From Fidelibacterota bacterium (GTDB lineage: Bacteria; Fidelibacterota; UBA8477; JABMPR01), in NCBI GenBank assembly GCA_018673925.1, contig JABHBL010000022.1:304006-368005 (forward strand): a stretch of DNA of 64,000 nt, given 5' to 3'. Under the pieces are notes generated by a model, which was not told where the DNA came from, ran no database searches, and saw only the letters and a list, made by a program, of their open reading frames with translations. Positions 16,437 to 27,600 of this stretch are shown piece after piece. Position numbers and translations under genes: made by a program. The number at the start of each line of letters is the position of its first letter. Positions within the stretch are counted from its first letter, which is position 1.

Positions 16437-17045
16437 CTACGCTTGATATTGCCGAAGGAGACCAACAACAACACCCTTGAGGGCAAAGTCATCATCTTCT
16501 TCCACCAGGATGGGCTGATACTGGCCGGAACTGTTACAGGGACGTAGTGTGACCCCACCAGGATGCAGGTCCAGCTTTTTGACTGTGGCCTCTCCGTTGA
16601 TGGTGGCGACTACAATCTGGCCGCTTTCAGCTTTGGGTTGGGGTTTTACAATGATGACATCACCATCTTCAATATTGGCATCCATCATAGAATCTCCACG
16701 AACCCGTAATGCAAAATTATTGGTTCCTTTGAGAAGGTAGCGTGGCACTTCCACAGGTTCAGGAATCTCAATCGCCTCAATGGGGATACCAGCAGTGACC
16801 TGTCCCAGGATATCCAGAACAACCGTCTCTCCTACCAGACCAGTCAGCCGAATATTGCGGGCAGCATTGCTCTTATTAAAAGAGATATAGCCCCTTTCAC
16901 GCAGAATGTTCAGTTTCTTCTGGATAGAGAAATTGGAATTCAATCCAAAGAATTCCCGTATCTCAGAAATAGTTGGCGCCATCTGGTGGCTCTGAATGAA
17001 CTGTGAGATGTATTCGTAGAGTTCGCGTTGCTTTTTGGTTAGCAT
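16437..17045 (-). CDS. lexA: SOS repressor LexA
   Basis: At 202 aa this is a full-length LexA. The N-terminal winged helix is residues 1-68 ('APTISEIREFFGL', 'IQKKLNILRERGYI'). The Ala85-Gly86 self-cleavage site is in 'VTAGIPIEA', the catalytic Ser119 in 'RGDSMMDA', and Lys156 in 'ATVKKL'. All catalytic elements are intact, so it should repress SOS genes and self-cleave when RecA is activated. The ATG has GGAG at a suitable distance and overlaps the stop of a short upstream ORF (ATGCTAA). As the first recognised gene of the mutasome operon it is probably autoregulated. Confidence 0.95.
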   Translation of the reverse strand: MLTKKQRELYEYISQFIQSHQMAPTISEIREFFGLNSNFSIQKKLNILRERGYISFNKSNAARNIRLTGLVGETVVLDILGQVTAGIPIEAIEIPEPVEVPRYLLKGTNNFALRVRGDSMMDANIEDGDVIIVKPQPKAESGQIVVATINGEATVKKLDLHPGGVTLRPCNSSGQYQPILVEEDDDFALKGVVVGLLRQYQA

Positions 17046-17290
17046 GCTCTTGCTCCATGGGTGACATCAACATATATGTTTGTGCTCTGTGTCTCACTAT
17101 ATCGTGCAACAGTAGCCAAAGCATCAGATTGGAGAAATCTATGATCAACAGTCTTCTCTGCCATTGCAGTAGGAGTAATGTCCACAAGATCAAACACTTC
17201 TATGGCATGCTGGATTAATCGTTCTCCATGCCCAAAGTTTCTATGGTTCTGATGCATTTTCTTCTCCGCTTTCCATTCAGTTTTTTTCAT
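17039..17290 (-). CDS. Possible leader ORF translationally overlapping lexA
   Basis: This frame of 83 codons runs from ATG 17290 to a TAA that overlaps the lexA start (A-TGC-TAA). I do not recognise the product (MKKTEWKAEKK..., ending GARAC). The predicted transcription start lies at about the same base as the ATG, so the mRNA would be nearly leaderless. Overlapping ORFs in other frames exist here, and lexA has its own ribosome site, so this may be non-coding leader. Confidence 0.35.
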   Translation of the reverse strand: MKKTEWKAEKKMHQNHRNFGHGERLIQHAIEVFDLVDITPTAMAEKTVDHRFLQSDALATVARYSETQSTNIYVDVTHGARAC

Positions 17291-17296
17291 GGATCC

Positions 17297-17325
17297 AATA
17301 TAGGTGTACAAAAGGTGTATATCAA
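17297..17325 (-). promoter_or_regulatory. Promoter of lexA mutasome operon with direct-repeat operator
   Basis: On the minus strand TTGATA (17320-17325) and TATATT (17297-17302) are separated by exactly 17 bases, a near-ideal housekeeping promoter. The spacer is filled by a direct repeat TACACC-TTTTG-TACACC. A repressor bound there would block the polymerase, so it is the best candidate LexA site in the window. Direct-repeat LexA boxes are known in other phyla, but this exact sequence is not one I know. Confidence 0.6.
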
Positions 17326-17346
17326 GTAAATGATGTATTTTTATAC

Positions 17347-17377
17347 AAAAAAAAGCCCCGCAGAAGATGCGAGGCTT
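17347..17377 (-). terminator. Intrinsic terminator of the envelope operon
   Basis: Read on the minus strand, AAGCCTCGCA-TCTTC-TGCGGGGCTT forms a ten-position stem with one mismatch, followed by a run of Ts. It lies 24 bases after the stop of the last gene of the 30184-17401 operon and separates it from the lexA promoter. Confidence 0.9.
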
Positions 17378-17400
17378 ATTAAAACGTGTGTGACAAAGGC

Positions 17401-17979
17401 TTACTTGAATTCGATAGAAACAATCCGTCCATTCATATCAAACACAGCGACACCATTATCATAGAGCCAAACCTGGTTTGTTTCATCTACAATATATCTC
17501 TCAATGGGATCACCATACTGACGATAGATGCGTTCCTGATCAGAGCCTTTGATCAAAATAGGTGGCGCAGTCTCATTACTACCATTGCCATTGTCATCAG
17601 CAGCAGAAAGCCCATATTCTTTAACCATGGCCAATTCCTGCTCCATAGCTTCCAGGTTGAGGACAATAGAGTCCAATTGAGCTACCATACCTGGAGGCAT
17701 ACCTTTTCCACTGGAATTAACGGCTTTTTTCAGGATCTTGATCTGTTTCACGATGACAGGAATCTGTTTGCCCAGCTTACCCTGATTTTTCTTGAGGGTG
17801 GCAACATCCTTTTCAAGCGCTTTAATCTTTGAGATGGCCATCTTCTGGAATTTATCATTCTTATCAAACAGTGTTTTAAGCTTTTGATCCACTTCCGTGT
17901 TAGCGGCATTGGATGAACAATTCCATACGAACATCGAAATCATAGCAAGTGTTAATAATATTTTCAGTGACTTCATCAT
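17401..17979 (-). CDS. Coiled-coil lipoprotein, function unknown
   Basis: I start it at the ATG at 17979 (fourth Met codon region of the track ORF) because GGGA lies five bases upstream. The signal peptide ends in a lipobox ('MFVWNC'). Residues about 35-125 form a Lys/Glu-rich coiled coil ('KIKALEKDVATLKKNQGKL'). A C-terminal ~60-aa segment ('YRQYGDPIERYIVDETNQVWLYDNGVAVFDMNGRIVSIEF') resembles a small beta fold of the kind found in outer-membrane assembly lipoproteins. It is the last gene of the envelope operon. Confidence 0.8.
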   Translation of the reverse strand: MMKSLKILLTLAMISMFVWNCSSNAANTEVDQKLKTLFDKNDKFQKMAISKIKALEKDVATLKKNQGKLGKQIPVIVKQIKILKKAVNSSGKGMPPGMVAQLDSIVLNLEAMEQELAMVKEYGLSAADDNGNGSNETAPPILIKGSDQERIYRQYGDPIERYIVDETNQVWLYDNGVAVFDMNGRIVSIEFK

Positions 17980-18029
17980 TTTTCCCATCTTAATGAATGC
18001 ATTAACTCTGGTTGACTAAACCAAAATAG

Positions 18030-18623
18030 CTATAAATCCTGTAATGCCTCGATTTTTTTAATGAGCTCTGCCCGCCCCTCATTGGTGGAGACATCAGCAA
18101 CAAAGTCCTCATCCAGATTCTGGACCCATCCTAACGCAGCAGCAAAATCTCCGGCTGCATAATTTGCAGCCGCCAGCATGATGGTGATTTCAGCATAATC
18201 AATGCGCCAGTTATGGGTAAATTCAAACACAGGTCGAAATTCGATAATCTCTTCCCCCCTGGAAATAGCCCTGACATAATCACCAGTTACATGATAGCTC
18301 AAAGCAATACCAGCTAACATTTCAAAGCGAACCTGGCTGCTATCGATGGTGATTAGATCAAGACCACTATTAAAGAAGGTAATGGCCGTATCGGGGCTAT
18401 TAAATTCGATATAACACCATCCGGCACCATTATAACCATCAATGTATTGGGTGTCCATAACCAGACCTTCCTGAAAATGGGCCAACGCACTCACGAAATC
18501 ACGCTCCGCATACAAGGTCCAGCCATACTCTACAAAATCATCAACTTCAGGATCGATTTTCTCACGGCATCCAAACAGGCCTACGAGTAGGATCAGCGCA
18601 AACAACCATTTTATTATATTCAT
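18030..18623 (-). CDS. TPR lipoprotein
   Basis: The AGGAGG site seven bases before the ATG at 18623 decides the start; the upstream GTG used in the track is too close to it. The 197-aa product has a lipobox ('LVGLFGC') and two or three tetratricopeptide-like helical pairs ('YGWTLYAERDFVSALAHFQEGL', 'GAGWCYIEFNSPDTAITFFNSGL', 'ALSYHVTGDYVRAISRGEEII'). TPR lipoproteins usually scaffold envelope complexes. Located 12 bases after the giant protein gene, it may help export or anchor it. This is inference. Confidence 0.83.
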   Translation of the reverse strand: MNIIKWLFALILLVGLFGCREKIDPEVDDFVEYGWTLYAERDFVSALAHFQEGLVMDTQYIDGYNGAGWCYIEFNSPDTAITFFNSGLDLITIDSSQVRFEMLAGIALSYHVTGDYVRAISRGEEIIEFRPVFEFTHNWRIDYAEITIMLAAANYAAGDFAAALGWVQNLDEDFVADVSTNEGRAELIKKIEALQDL

Positions 18624-18634
18624 CTTCACACCTC

Positions 18635-21600
18635 CTACCTTAGAACCAGCATTTTGACAGTTTTCGCATAGCCCTTGCCCGTCATGAGTCGGGCAAAGTA
18701 AAGACCACTACTTACCTGTTTGCCCTGGTCATCCAGGCCATTCCAGATAATAGAGTAACTGCCAGGCTGCATTTGAGTTTCCATGAGAGTCCGAACTTCC
18801 TGACCCCTGATATTGTAGACACTAAATCTAATATCCTGATTTAAACCATCCAGAAAGCCTATATCAAAATCAATCGTCGTTGTAGGATTAAAGGGATTGG
18901 GGTAGTTCTGCGACAATTGGCTCTTCTCAGGGACAATAATGGTTCGTGGTCCTAATTTAAAGGAACCCATTGTGGCAGCCCAGGCCCTGACCCGTTCTCC
19001 ATCTGAGACCGACGCCAATTCAACATAATCTCCGGCTATATCCTGGATGTAGATAGCTTGATCATTTGTCAGTGCCGGCATACTCACCAATACAGGTTCA
19101 GCGAGAACCACACCATCTGTGAGCACTTTGTAGCGTGCATCATCGTTAGCACTTAACATTGAATCCAATACTGCAATTCGAGTTGATTTAGCAGCACTGT
19201 TTGAGCTACCCTTTATTTCAAATTGCTCATCAGGACTGCGCGCTAACCATCCAGATCCACGTTTAATCAGGCTAACGGTGACATTGACTGTTATGGTTGT
19301 GTCTCCAACCCAGTTCTCAGCGTATACCTCAAAAGCGTTGAGACCTTCAGTAGAAACTTCTACAACAGCTACATAACTGAAAGTATCAATAGTTGTAAGC
19401 TCAACTTCCAGTCCTGAATGCGTAACCGAAAGTGAATCAATCATACCCAGGCTATCTACAATCATCATTTCATAATATGAGGGGTATGCCCTGTTTTTAT
19501 AAAATGCGACAACAGGTGCTGGAACATCAAAAATATCCAAGGACACCTTGACAGTAATTGTATCCTGGAGGGGATCATTTGTCAGAAGCCGGAATTGACC
19601 ACCATATCCACCTACAGTAAATGCAGCTGGACTGATATTAATAGCAATAACGGCACTACTGTCATATTCAATGGTATCAGCCTCAATTGGCAGACTTATC
19701 CATGCTGGTGCATCCAAAAGTGACCATCGTAAATCAGTCAAACCAAGATTGCTCAGGGTAAAGGATGTGTCAATTTCAGTCAGTCGCGCAATATTAACAG
19801 CGATGCTATCAGTGTTTAACACTGCAAAGGCAGAGGATGTTGTCACATGAAAGGTATCTGCAACAGCTGAAGTATCAGCCTGATCCAATGCACGAACATA
19901 CCACTCTATAATACTGGATGGAAAATCCATCACTGAGACATCAACAGTGATTGACGTGTCCCCAGTTGCAAGCATGGTATCATAGTCAGCACCTTCAAGG
20001 CTGAGTCGATAGGTAACTGGGTTGTCCTCTATATCAAACGCTGTGGTCCAGGAAAATGTCAATAAGAGACTATCACTAGGACTCAATTGGGTTGAATCAG
20101 CTGGCAACAGTAGTGTTACTGGTTCAGGCGCATCATTGACCTGCAGCACTTCAATTACATACTGGGTAGTGTCTGCTTCTCCCAGGTGGTCCCTAACCCG
20201 GACAATAAGTGTGTCTAACCCAACATCTGCATTCAATGGGGTCCATGAAATCATTCCAGTCAGGGAATCAATTTCCGCACTATCTGGATATTGGATCATG
20301 GAGTAGAATAATGAATCTCCACTGATCGTCTCAAGATCCAGATCTGTAGCCGGGAGGATAAAGTTATACAAAGTATCCTCCTGAATACTAGTATCTGCTA
20401 TGGCTAGAAACTCGGGAGGTGAATTTATTACAAATTGGAAGATATCCACACTGGTTGGATTTTGATAGTTATAAGCACTATCAATGGCCATAACTTCGAC
20501 CTGATAATCAATTCGATTATCCAGAGAATCACCTGGCAGAACCACCTGCCAAGAACCATTCTCCATAAATGTAAATTGAGTCATACTATCAGCTTGCCAA
20601 TCCGAGGTGATGTCATTCCACCACAGAGAATCTGACATTCTCTTGATATTTACCCAGACACTATCTACTCCCGAAAGTTCATCGCTGGCAATACCTGTAA
20701 TGGATGAGTCAGCATTCCACTCCCCAATATGGTAAAATGGGTCCAGGTTAAGCGCATTCAGAGGCCGTATCAAATCTGCTACTACGCCCTGTGTGGAAAT
20801 AGTATCAGAAATATTGCCAGCTGAATCAAGACTGCGGACATTGATAAAGAAACTATCGGCGTGTACGAAAGTCCCAAATGTATCAATCATGACCGTATCT
20901 AAAGTGAGGTCATACCAATTGACCTCATCTGCCAGACCAGCTGAGCTACCAATGGAATATTCGTATCTAAGAATATCAGATACTGGATCTGCAAAACCAT
21001 CCCAGGCCGCGGCGAGGGTATCATCAGCATTCACAAAGCCATTCATATAGGTGGCCGATGGAATAAAATGACCCGTATCAGGAGCAGTTTGATCAATGAC
21101 AAATACGGTATCTATACGTGTGCTGGTCGTGGAATTTCCGAATGCATCAATGATATCAACTTCCATGACAATAATTGCACCATCCGAAAAATCTCCAGGG
21201 CTGGCTACAATGCCTTCGATTTCTGCGGCCGTATAGCTTAATTGTCGATCGATGAAGGCTGTGATTTCAGTCGTATCGCCGAGAACAATAAAATTTTCAG
21301 CTTGCCAGGTACTGAGATGGATCCAGCTGTAAACAATACCATCAATCAGCGAGTTATCAGTGTCATCAATAGGTACTGTCATGTCAAGACCAGTACTATA
21401 TGAGTTCCAATATCCTTCAACAACGTTGCTACCCGATGTCGAGTAGGTATCGATGGTTATCTCACCTGGAACCACGCGATCCACAAATAATTCAAAAATA
21501 CTACGATTACCTTGTGTCTCATTCCCAGCATTGTCGCGCAAAGTTACTGTTGTCAGGAATGTGATATCATTATCAAAACCTGCTAAAGTATCTATGCTGG

Positions 21601-24600
21601 TTGAATCCAGGGTTACAATTTGGACCGTATCCAGATCTGTAATACTAATGAGCGTGTCCAGCGTCAACCAGCCAGAGCCCATATCAAATTGAGGAATGAT
21701 ATAGCCTGAGGACAATGTTGGATCATCAGCAATGGGTACATGGATTGTGATGCCTGCGTTTGTTGAATTGAATGCATTCACAACTATATTCCCATTGTAT
21801 GCCATCACCGTATCAACGTCAGCCACAGCGGGTCCAGCAATATCAAGGAATAGTGAGTCAGTGATCATCGATCCGGCAGTTTGATTGCCAGCTCTATCCG
21901 TCATCACAATTCGAGTATAAACATATTCACCATCACTGTTATCATAGTTTGCTAAATTCTGAATATCCACAGCTTCAACAATAATCGTCGTATCTGTATT
22001 CACTGTAAATATGGGAATATTACTCAGCACAAAACTTGGGCTGCCAACTTCAGTAATTTGCATGGTTACATCAGCATAGCCATTTACCATAGTGGAATCA
22101 TCTGGGATGCTCAGAGTCAATGCCAGTGAATCAGAGTTTGCATTCCAGGTGTTTTCTGGAAGGTTTTCACCATAAATGGAATCAAGAACTGCTGTGAAGT
22201 TAGCAGGTGGCGTAACATCAATCTCCAGTAGTGTAAGACTGGTATCATAAACGGTTGCATTCCCAGCTTGATCAAGTACAAATGCCTGGAATTCCAGGAA
22301 TTTGCCACTTCCAAAGTTGGTTAAGTTTACAATTTCAGTCGAATCAATGGTGATTATGTGTGTCGGATCAACAGTTTGAAGGGTATCTATTTTCAGAAAT
22401 GTCTCAAATGGGAATGGAATCACGCGCCCCATACAAAAGACCTCGCCTCCAAGCATGGACAAATCAGTATCATCCAATGGAACGATGATATTGACCTGGT
22501 TATTCTCCAGCATCCAATATCCTGGAGAAATTGTCCCTCCTGAGGTAGTAACAATTCCTGTAGAATTATCAGCATGGGGTATTTGATCTACAACTGTGAC
22601 TGGTTGTCCAACTGGACTACTTGTCGTGTTCCCTGCAACATCAGTGAGGATGGCATCAAATTCAAGCGTTTGAACCGTACCCCAGTCTATCAATGCTTCA
22701 AGGGTATCCCGTGGAACCGAAATAGTGATATCTTCCAGAGTGGTAACGGATACCGGTGACATGACATCCTCCTGGAGATTTACTCCCACGCGCAGCTGGA
22801 GCTCTCCCCCAATAAGGGTATTGTCACCATCCGGTAAATTAATGGTTACCTCGATACTATCATTTGTGAGGTTAAAGTAATTGTCCCGGATAGTACCGCC
22901 TGTAGCCAGCATAGTTTCCAGATCAAATGCACCTGGAGCCGTGTAATCGACAATGAGTGAATAAAGGGGTGTACTTTCAGTCACATTTCCCGCTCTATCA
23001 GTAAGAACTGGCGTAAATCTGAGCGTATCCCCATCGTTGAACAGAAGTGTATTCAGATCAGCTGCTGAAAGATTCATCGTAAGTGTTGAACCGATATCTC
23101 CTTCAACAAGGATTGAATCAAAACCAGATTCGGCAAACGGTGTACCTCCTCCAATTCTGGATCTAAGATCAAAGAGGCCCCCAATCATACTGCTGTCATT
23201 TGGAATCTCTGCAGTAATAGTATACTGGGTGTTTGTTGCATTCCAACGTGCTGTATTGTACTCAATGCCACCACTGGCAGCATAAGTCCCTTCAGTAATC
23301 AAATCTGGATAGGTAACATCTATCTGTAAAGTTGTTTCACTCGTATTGCCTAAAGTTTGATTGCCAGGCATGTCTGTAATCACACCGCGAATTTGAATGG
23401 AATCACCGATGGCAAAATTTGGCAATGCTTCCACTTGTGCTGCACTCAATGTGATTGTAATAGGATCTGCTGTTGAAATCGTAACCGTGCCACCAATGTT
23501 CACAAATGGATTTTCATCAACACGCCCCTGTAGTCGAGCACTTCCACTGATGAGCGATCCATCAAAAGCCGAAATGGGCAAGGTTACTCGAATAGAATCT
23601 GTGGTTGCATTGTAATAACCTGAAACGACAGGATCACCTACAACTACTATATCTCCAGTATCTATAGTATCTGGGACCACACCATCAATGTGCAGATCAA
23701 AATCAGAAAGTATGGTTCCTTCAGTAGGAATTGCCAAATCAACTGGATTTCCAACAATATTGGCCAACGTACCAGTCCCGCTTACTCTAATTTCAAAGAC
23801 AGATAATACGTCCACCGAATCACCTGGCAACACTTCATACGAGAAGGTCGCCTGAGATGTATTGTTTATGGAACCAGCAGCTATGCCAACAACACGGTTG
23901 GTATCACCGGTTTCCAGGCTTACAAGCAGTGAATCTGTATCCAGGCTAACACTCTCTTCGAAAGTGACGATGATATCAATCGCATCCCCGATCTTATAGA
24001 ACGCATCTGAAGTGCTTGTGGTGGTGATATTGAGAATGACCGGATTATCACCATAGAGGTTAATACTCCGTACATCAAGATTTGCACCATCTGGAATACT
24101 GAGATCGGCAAGATTACCTGCCAGATCATATACTGCATCGGAAGTTGTAGTGACACTATCAATACTCAGTGGAGCTGCATTATCCTCAGCTGCTACCATA
24201 AAATTAAAGGAAAGTGTATCTGATTCATCGATGCTGTTTGTATCCAGAACACGAGCTGAATTTGTATTCAAATACGTGTAAAGTGTTGCACCACTCATGT
24301 TCACAGGCTCTGAAAAATTCACTCTCACATTAACATTATCATTGATGCCATAGTTGCCATCAGCGTTGAGAGACGTAATATTGTCAATAACTGGAATATC
24401 CCGATCCACATAAAATGTATCTGTACTTGCAGCAGAGCTTAATTTCTCGTTGCCTGCATAATCCTCAATAAGAGCTGTGATGTGATAAACTTTATCGTCA
24501 TCAAAGGACGTATGAGACTCGACTTCACTTTGGTTCAATGGAATAATCACCGCATCTCCGATGTCTCCAGATCCAATGGTGTAGGAACTTCCCAAAGTTT

Positions 24601-27600
24601 GTCTGCCTGATATTGAGGCAAAATAGCCCTGAACATAAACGCGACCTCCAACCAGAGATTGATCATCTCCAATATCAAAGGCGATGTTCATTAGGGTATC
24701 CGAGCCATTCCAATAACCTGAGGTAGGATTAGTACCATTAATTGTAATAGCGCCCACGGTAAAATCTGCAGGGGCATTACCATCAACAATAATAGCTGCA
24801 TTATCAGCCAGGTTTGAATCGGCGGGAAGGGTGGTTAGCACAACTGCATTACCACCAATATCAATAATATCACCACCGTCCACTCCAATACCTGTGACTG
24901 TTAAATCAAGACTGGAATCACCTGCAGCTACTGTTAATGTGGCTGTGGCCTCTCCACTGGATATAACTGTCGCATCTATGATCTGATCAACACCATCACC
25001 TGTATCCAGTGTAATCTGCAATTCACTACCTGTTGAGAAACTCACATTCTCACTAAAGCGAACCGTAATGTCTAGACTCTCACCGATACCAAGTGTATCA
25101 GCTGCGGTTTCGGCATAGATACTCTGGATAAAAGGAACTTCACCATCTACTGTCAGAGCGCTGTTGTCTGACAGGTTTTCACCTGTTGGTATGCTTGATA
25201 AATCTGCAGTATTACCTGCAGAATCTTGTAATGTCGCTGCTGATGTTGATACAGAGTTTACATCTAAATCTGTACTATACTCATCTGCTGAAACTGTATA
25301 AGACATAATGACTGAGTCAGTCAATGCAAAGCTGGTCAGAGTTATTACAGCATCATCTACAACATCTCCTGTCTCCAGCTCGGTGCGTAATGTACCACCC
25401 CCAACTAACTTGACATCTTCATTGAAAGTCAATGTGATGGTTGCATTATCGCCAATACCAAGGGTATCAACCGAGGGGTCTGAAAATATGGATGTTATCG
25501 TAGGTGATAGCTGATCAATATCGAAACTACTGGCACTCTCTGTACCGGAAGTACTGTTTCCAGCATTATCTGTGAGAACTGCAGTGAAATGCAATTCCGC
25601 ACCATTAGCAAAACTTGATATACCTTCAACTGCACTGGAATCAAGGGTTACATCCAGTGGACTTCCATAGGCCACCAGTTCTACTGGATCACCTATATCC
25701 TCAGGTGTATTACTCCCTATATAGCCTTGAAGTTGAACGGTTCCACCATCCAATGAAGGATCATTCTTGATGGGAACACTCACAGAGATACCACTGTTAT
25801 CCTGATTCCAATATCCAGCAACTACATTGGGACCGGTAATCGTTACTGCACCTACTGTAAAAGCTATCGGAGCTATTCCATCTACCTTGATAGCTGCATT
25901 ATCAGCCAGATTGGAATCTGCTGGAAGGGTGAAAATAGAACTATTTCCACCAGCATCAACCAGACTACCAGCATTCATCTCTAAACTTATTACTGTAAGA
26001 TCCAAACTGGAATCACCAACAGATACTGTATAACTGGCCATCATCTCAGTTCCGCTAATACTTGTCGCAGAAATGACTTGGTCGGTGTCCCCGGTCTCTA
26101 GAGTTATATTTAATGAATCACCACCAGAAAAACTCACATTTTCATTGAATCGAACTGTAATATCAACAATCTCACCCACACCTGCGGTATCGGTTGCGGT
26201 ACTTGCATAAATACTTTGGATAACGGGAGCTGCTCCATCGATAACCAGGTTACTATTATCAACCAAATTTTCACCTGGAGGCAATGTGGATAAATCAGCC
26301 TCATTTCCAGCCGAATCCTGCAGGGTTGCTCCCGAGGTTGACACTAAAATTACGTCCAAATCTGCGCTGGATTCACCTGCAGATACTTCGTAGGAAAAAT
26401 TTACCACATCTGTGAGTGAAAAACTACTCAACGTAGCAACCGCATCAGCAACTAGTTCACCAGTCTCAAGTGTCGTTCTTAATGTACCAGCACCTATTAA
26501 TTTTACCTCCTCATTAAAAGTCAAAGTGATAGTTGCCGAATTCCCAATTCCCAGCGTATCGTCAGACGGACTTGATGTAATACCTGAAATGGTGGGAGAA
26601 GTTTGATCTATTGTGTAACTGATGGCACTGGGACCACCCTGTTTACTATTGCCTGCATTATCTGTGATGATAGCAGAAATGTGAAATATTTTGCTATCCG
26701 AAAACCCTGGTATCCCCTCAACAAAACTAGAATCAAGCAACACATCAAGAGTATCTCCAACAGTTTCTAGAGTCACAGCATCGCCAATTGACTCAGCAGT
26801 ATTCGTTCCTGTATAACCCTGCAATTGAATGGTACCCCCATCAAGGGAAGGATCATTATTAACGGGGACTCGAACAGATATACCACTATTATCCTGATTC
26901 CAATATTGAGGAACCACATTGGGACCGGTAATTGTAAATGGACCGACAGTAAATGAAGCCGGATATTCACCGTCAATTACTAGTTCATCTTCACCATTAG
27001 CAACATCAAGATCAGTCACGCCAGTAAGGGTTAATCTATTAGTCACACTATTTCCACCATCATCCTTCAACGTGGCACTGTCTGTCAATGACAGGCTGTC
27101 CACCGATAAATCGGTGGATTGATCAGTTTCAGAAATTGTATAAGTGGCAGTCACAGAGTTCCCACTAGGATTACTCACATCAACCGGGGTTGTAACACCA
27201 TTTAAATAGAGTTTGAGCGATCCAGAACCAGCAAGTTCTACCTCATCAGTAAAATTTATAGTGATGTCGATTTGGTCCCCAATTCCCAGTATTCCACTAG
27301 GCTGTGAAGAAGAAAAGGATTTAATGAGAGGTGCAATTCCATCAATGTGGAGATTACTATTACTGGCTAAAGGGATTGAGCCAAGTCGGCTCACATTTGC
27401 ATCATTACCTGCAAGGTCTCGGAGCGATCCAAATGCGATCAAAACTGAATCCACATCCAAATCCCCAATACTATCACCTTCAACAACTGTGTAAGTCCCA
27501 GACGGAGAGTCATCATTGGAAAAACTTCCAATACTCACATCTGTGGGGACACCTGTTAGATCAATATCAATCTGACCATCCAGTGTAACTGCTTCATCAA

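Noticed and set aside
17039-17193. Other overlapping ORFs upstream of lexA (16963-17193 minus, 17003-17218 plus)
   Set aside because: No ribosome sites and no recognisable products; only the frame overlapping the lexA start by ATGCTAA was kept, at low confidence.
24740-26960. CRISPR or satellite interpretation of the repeats in the giant gene
   Set aside because: The repeats are about 1.1 kb, in frame, and encode protein modules; there are no short spaced repeats or cas genes.
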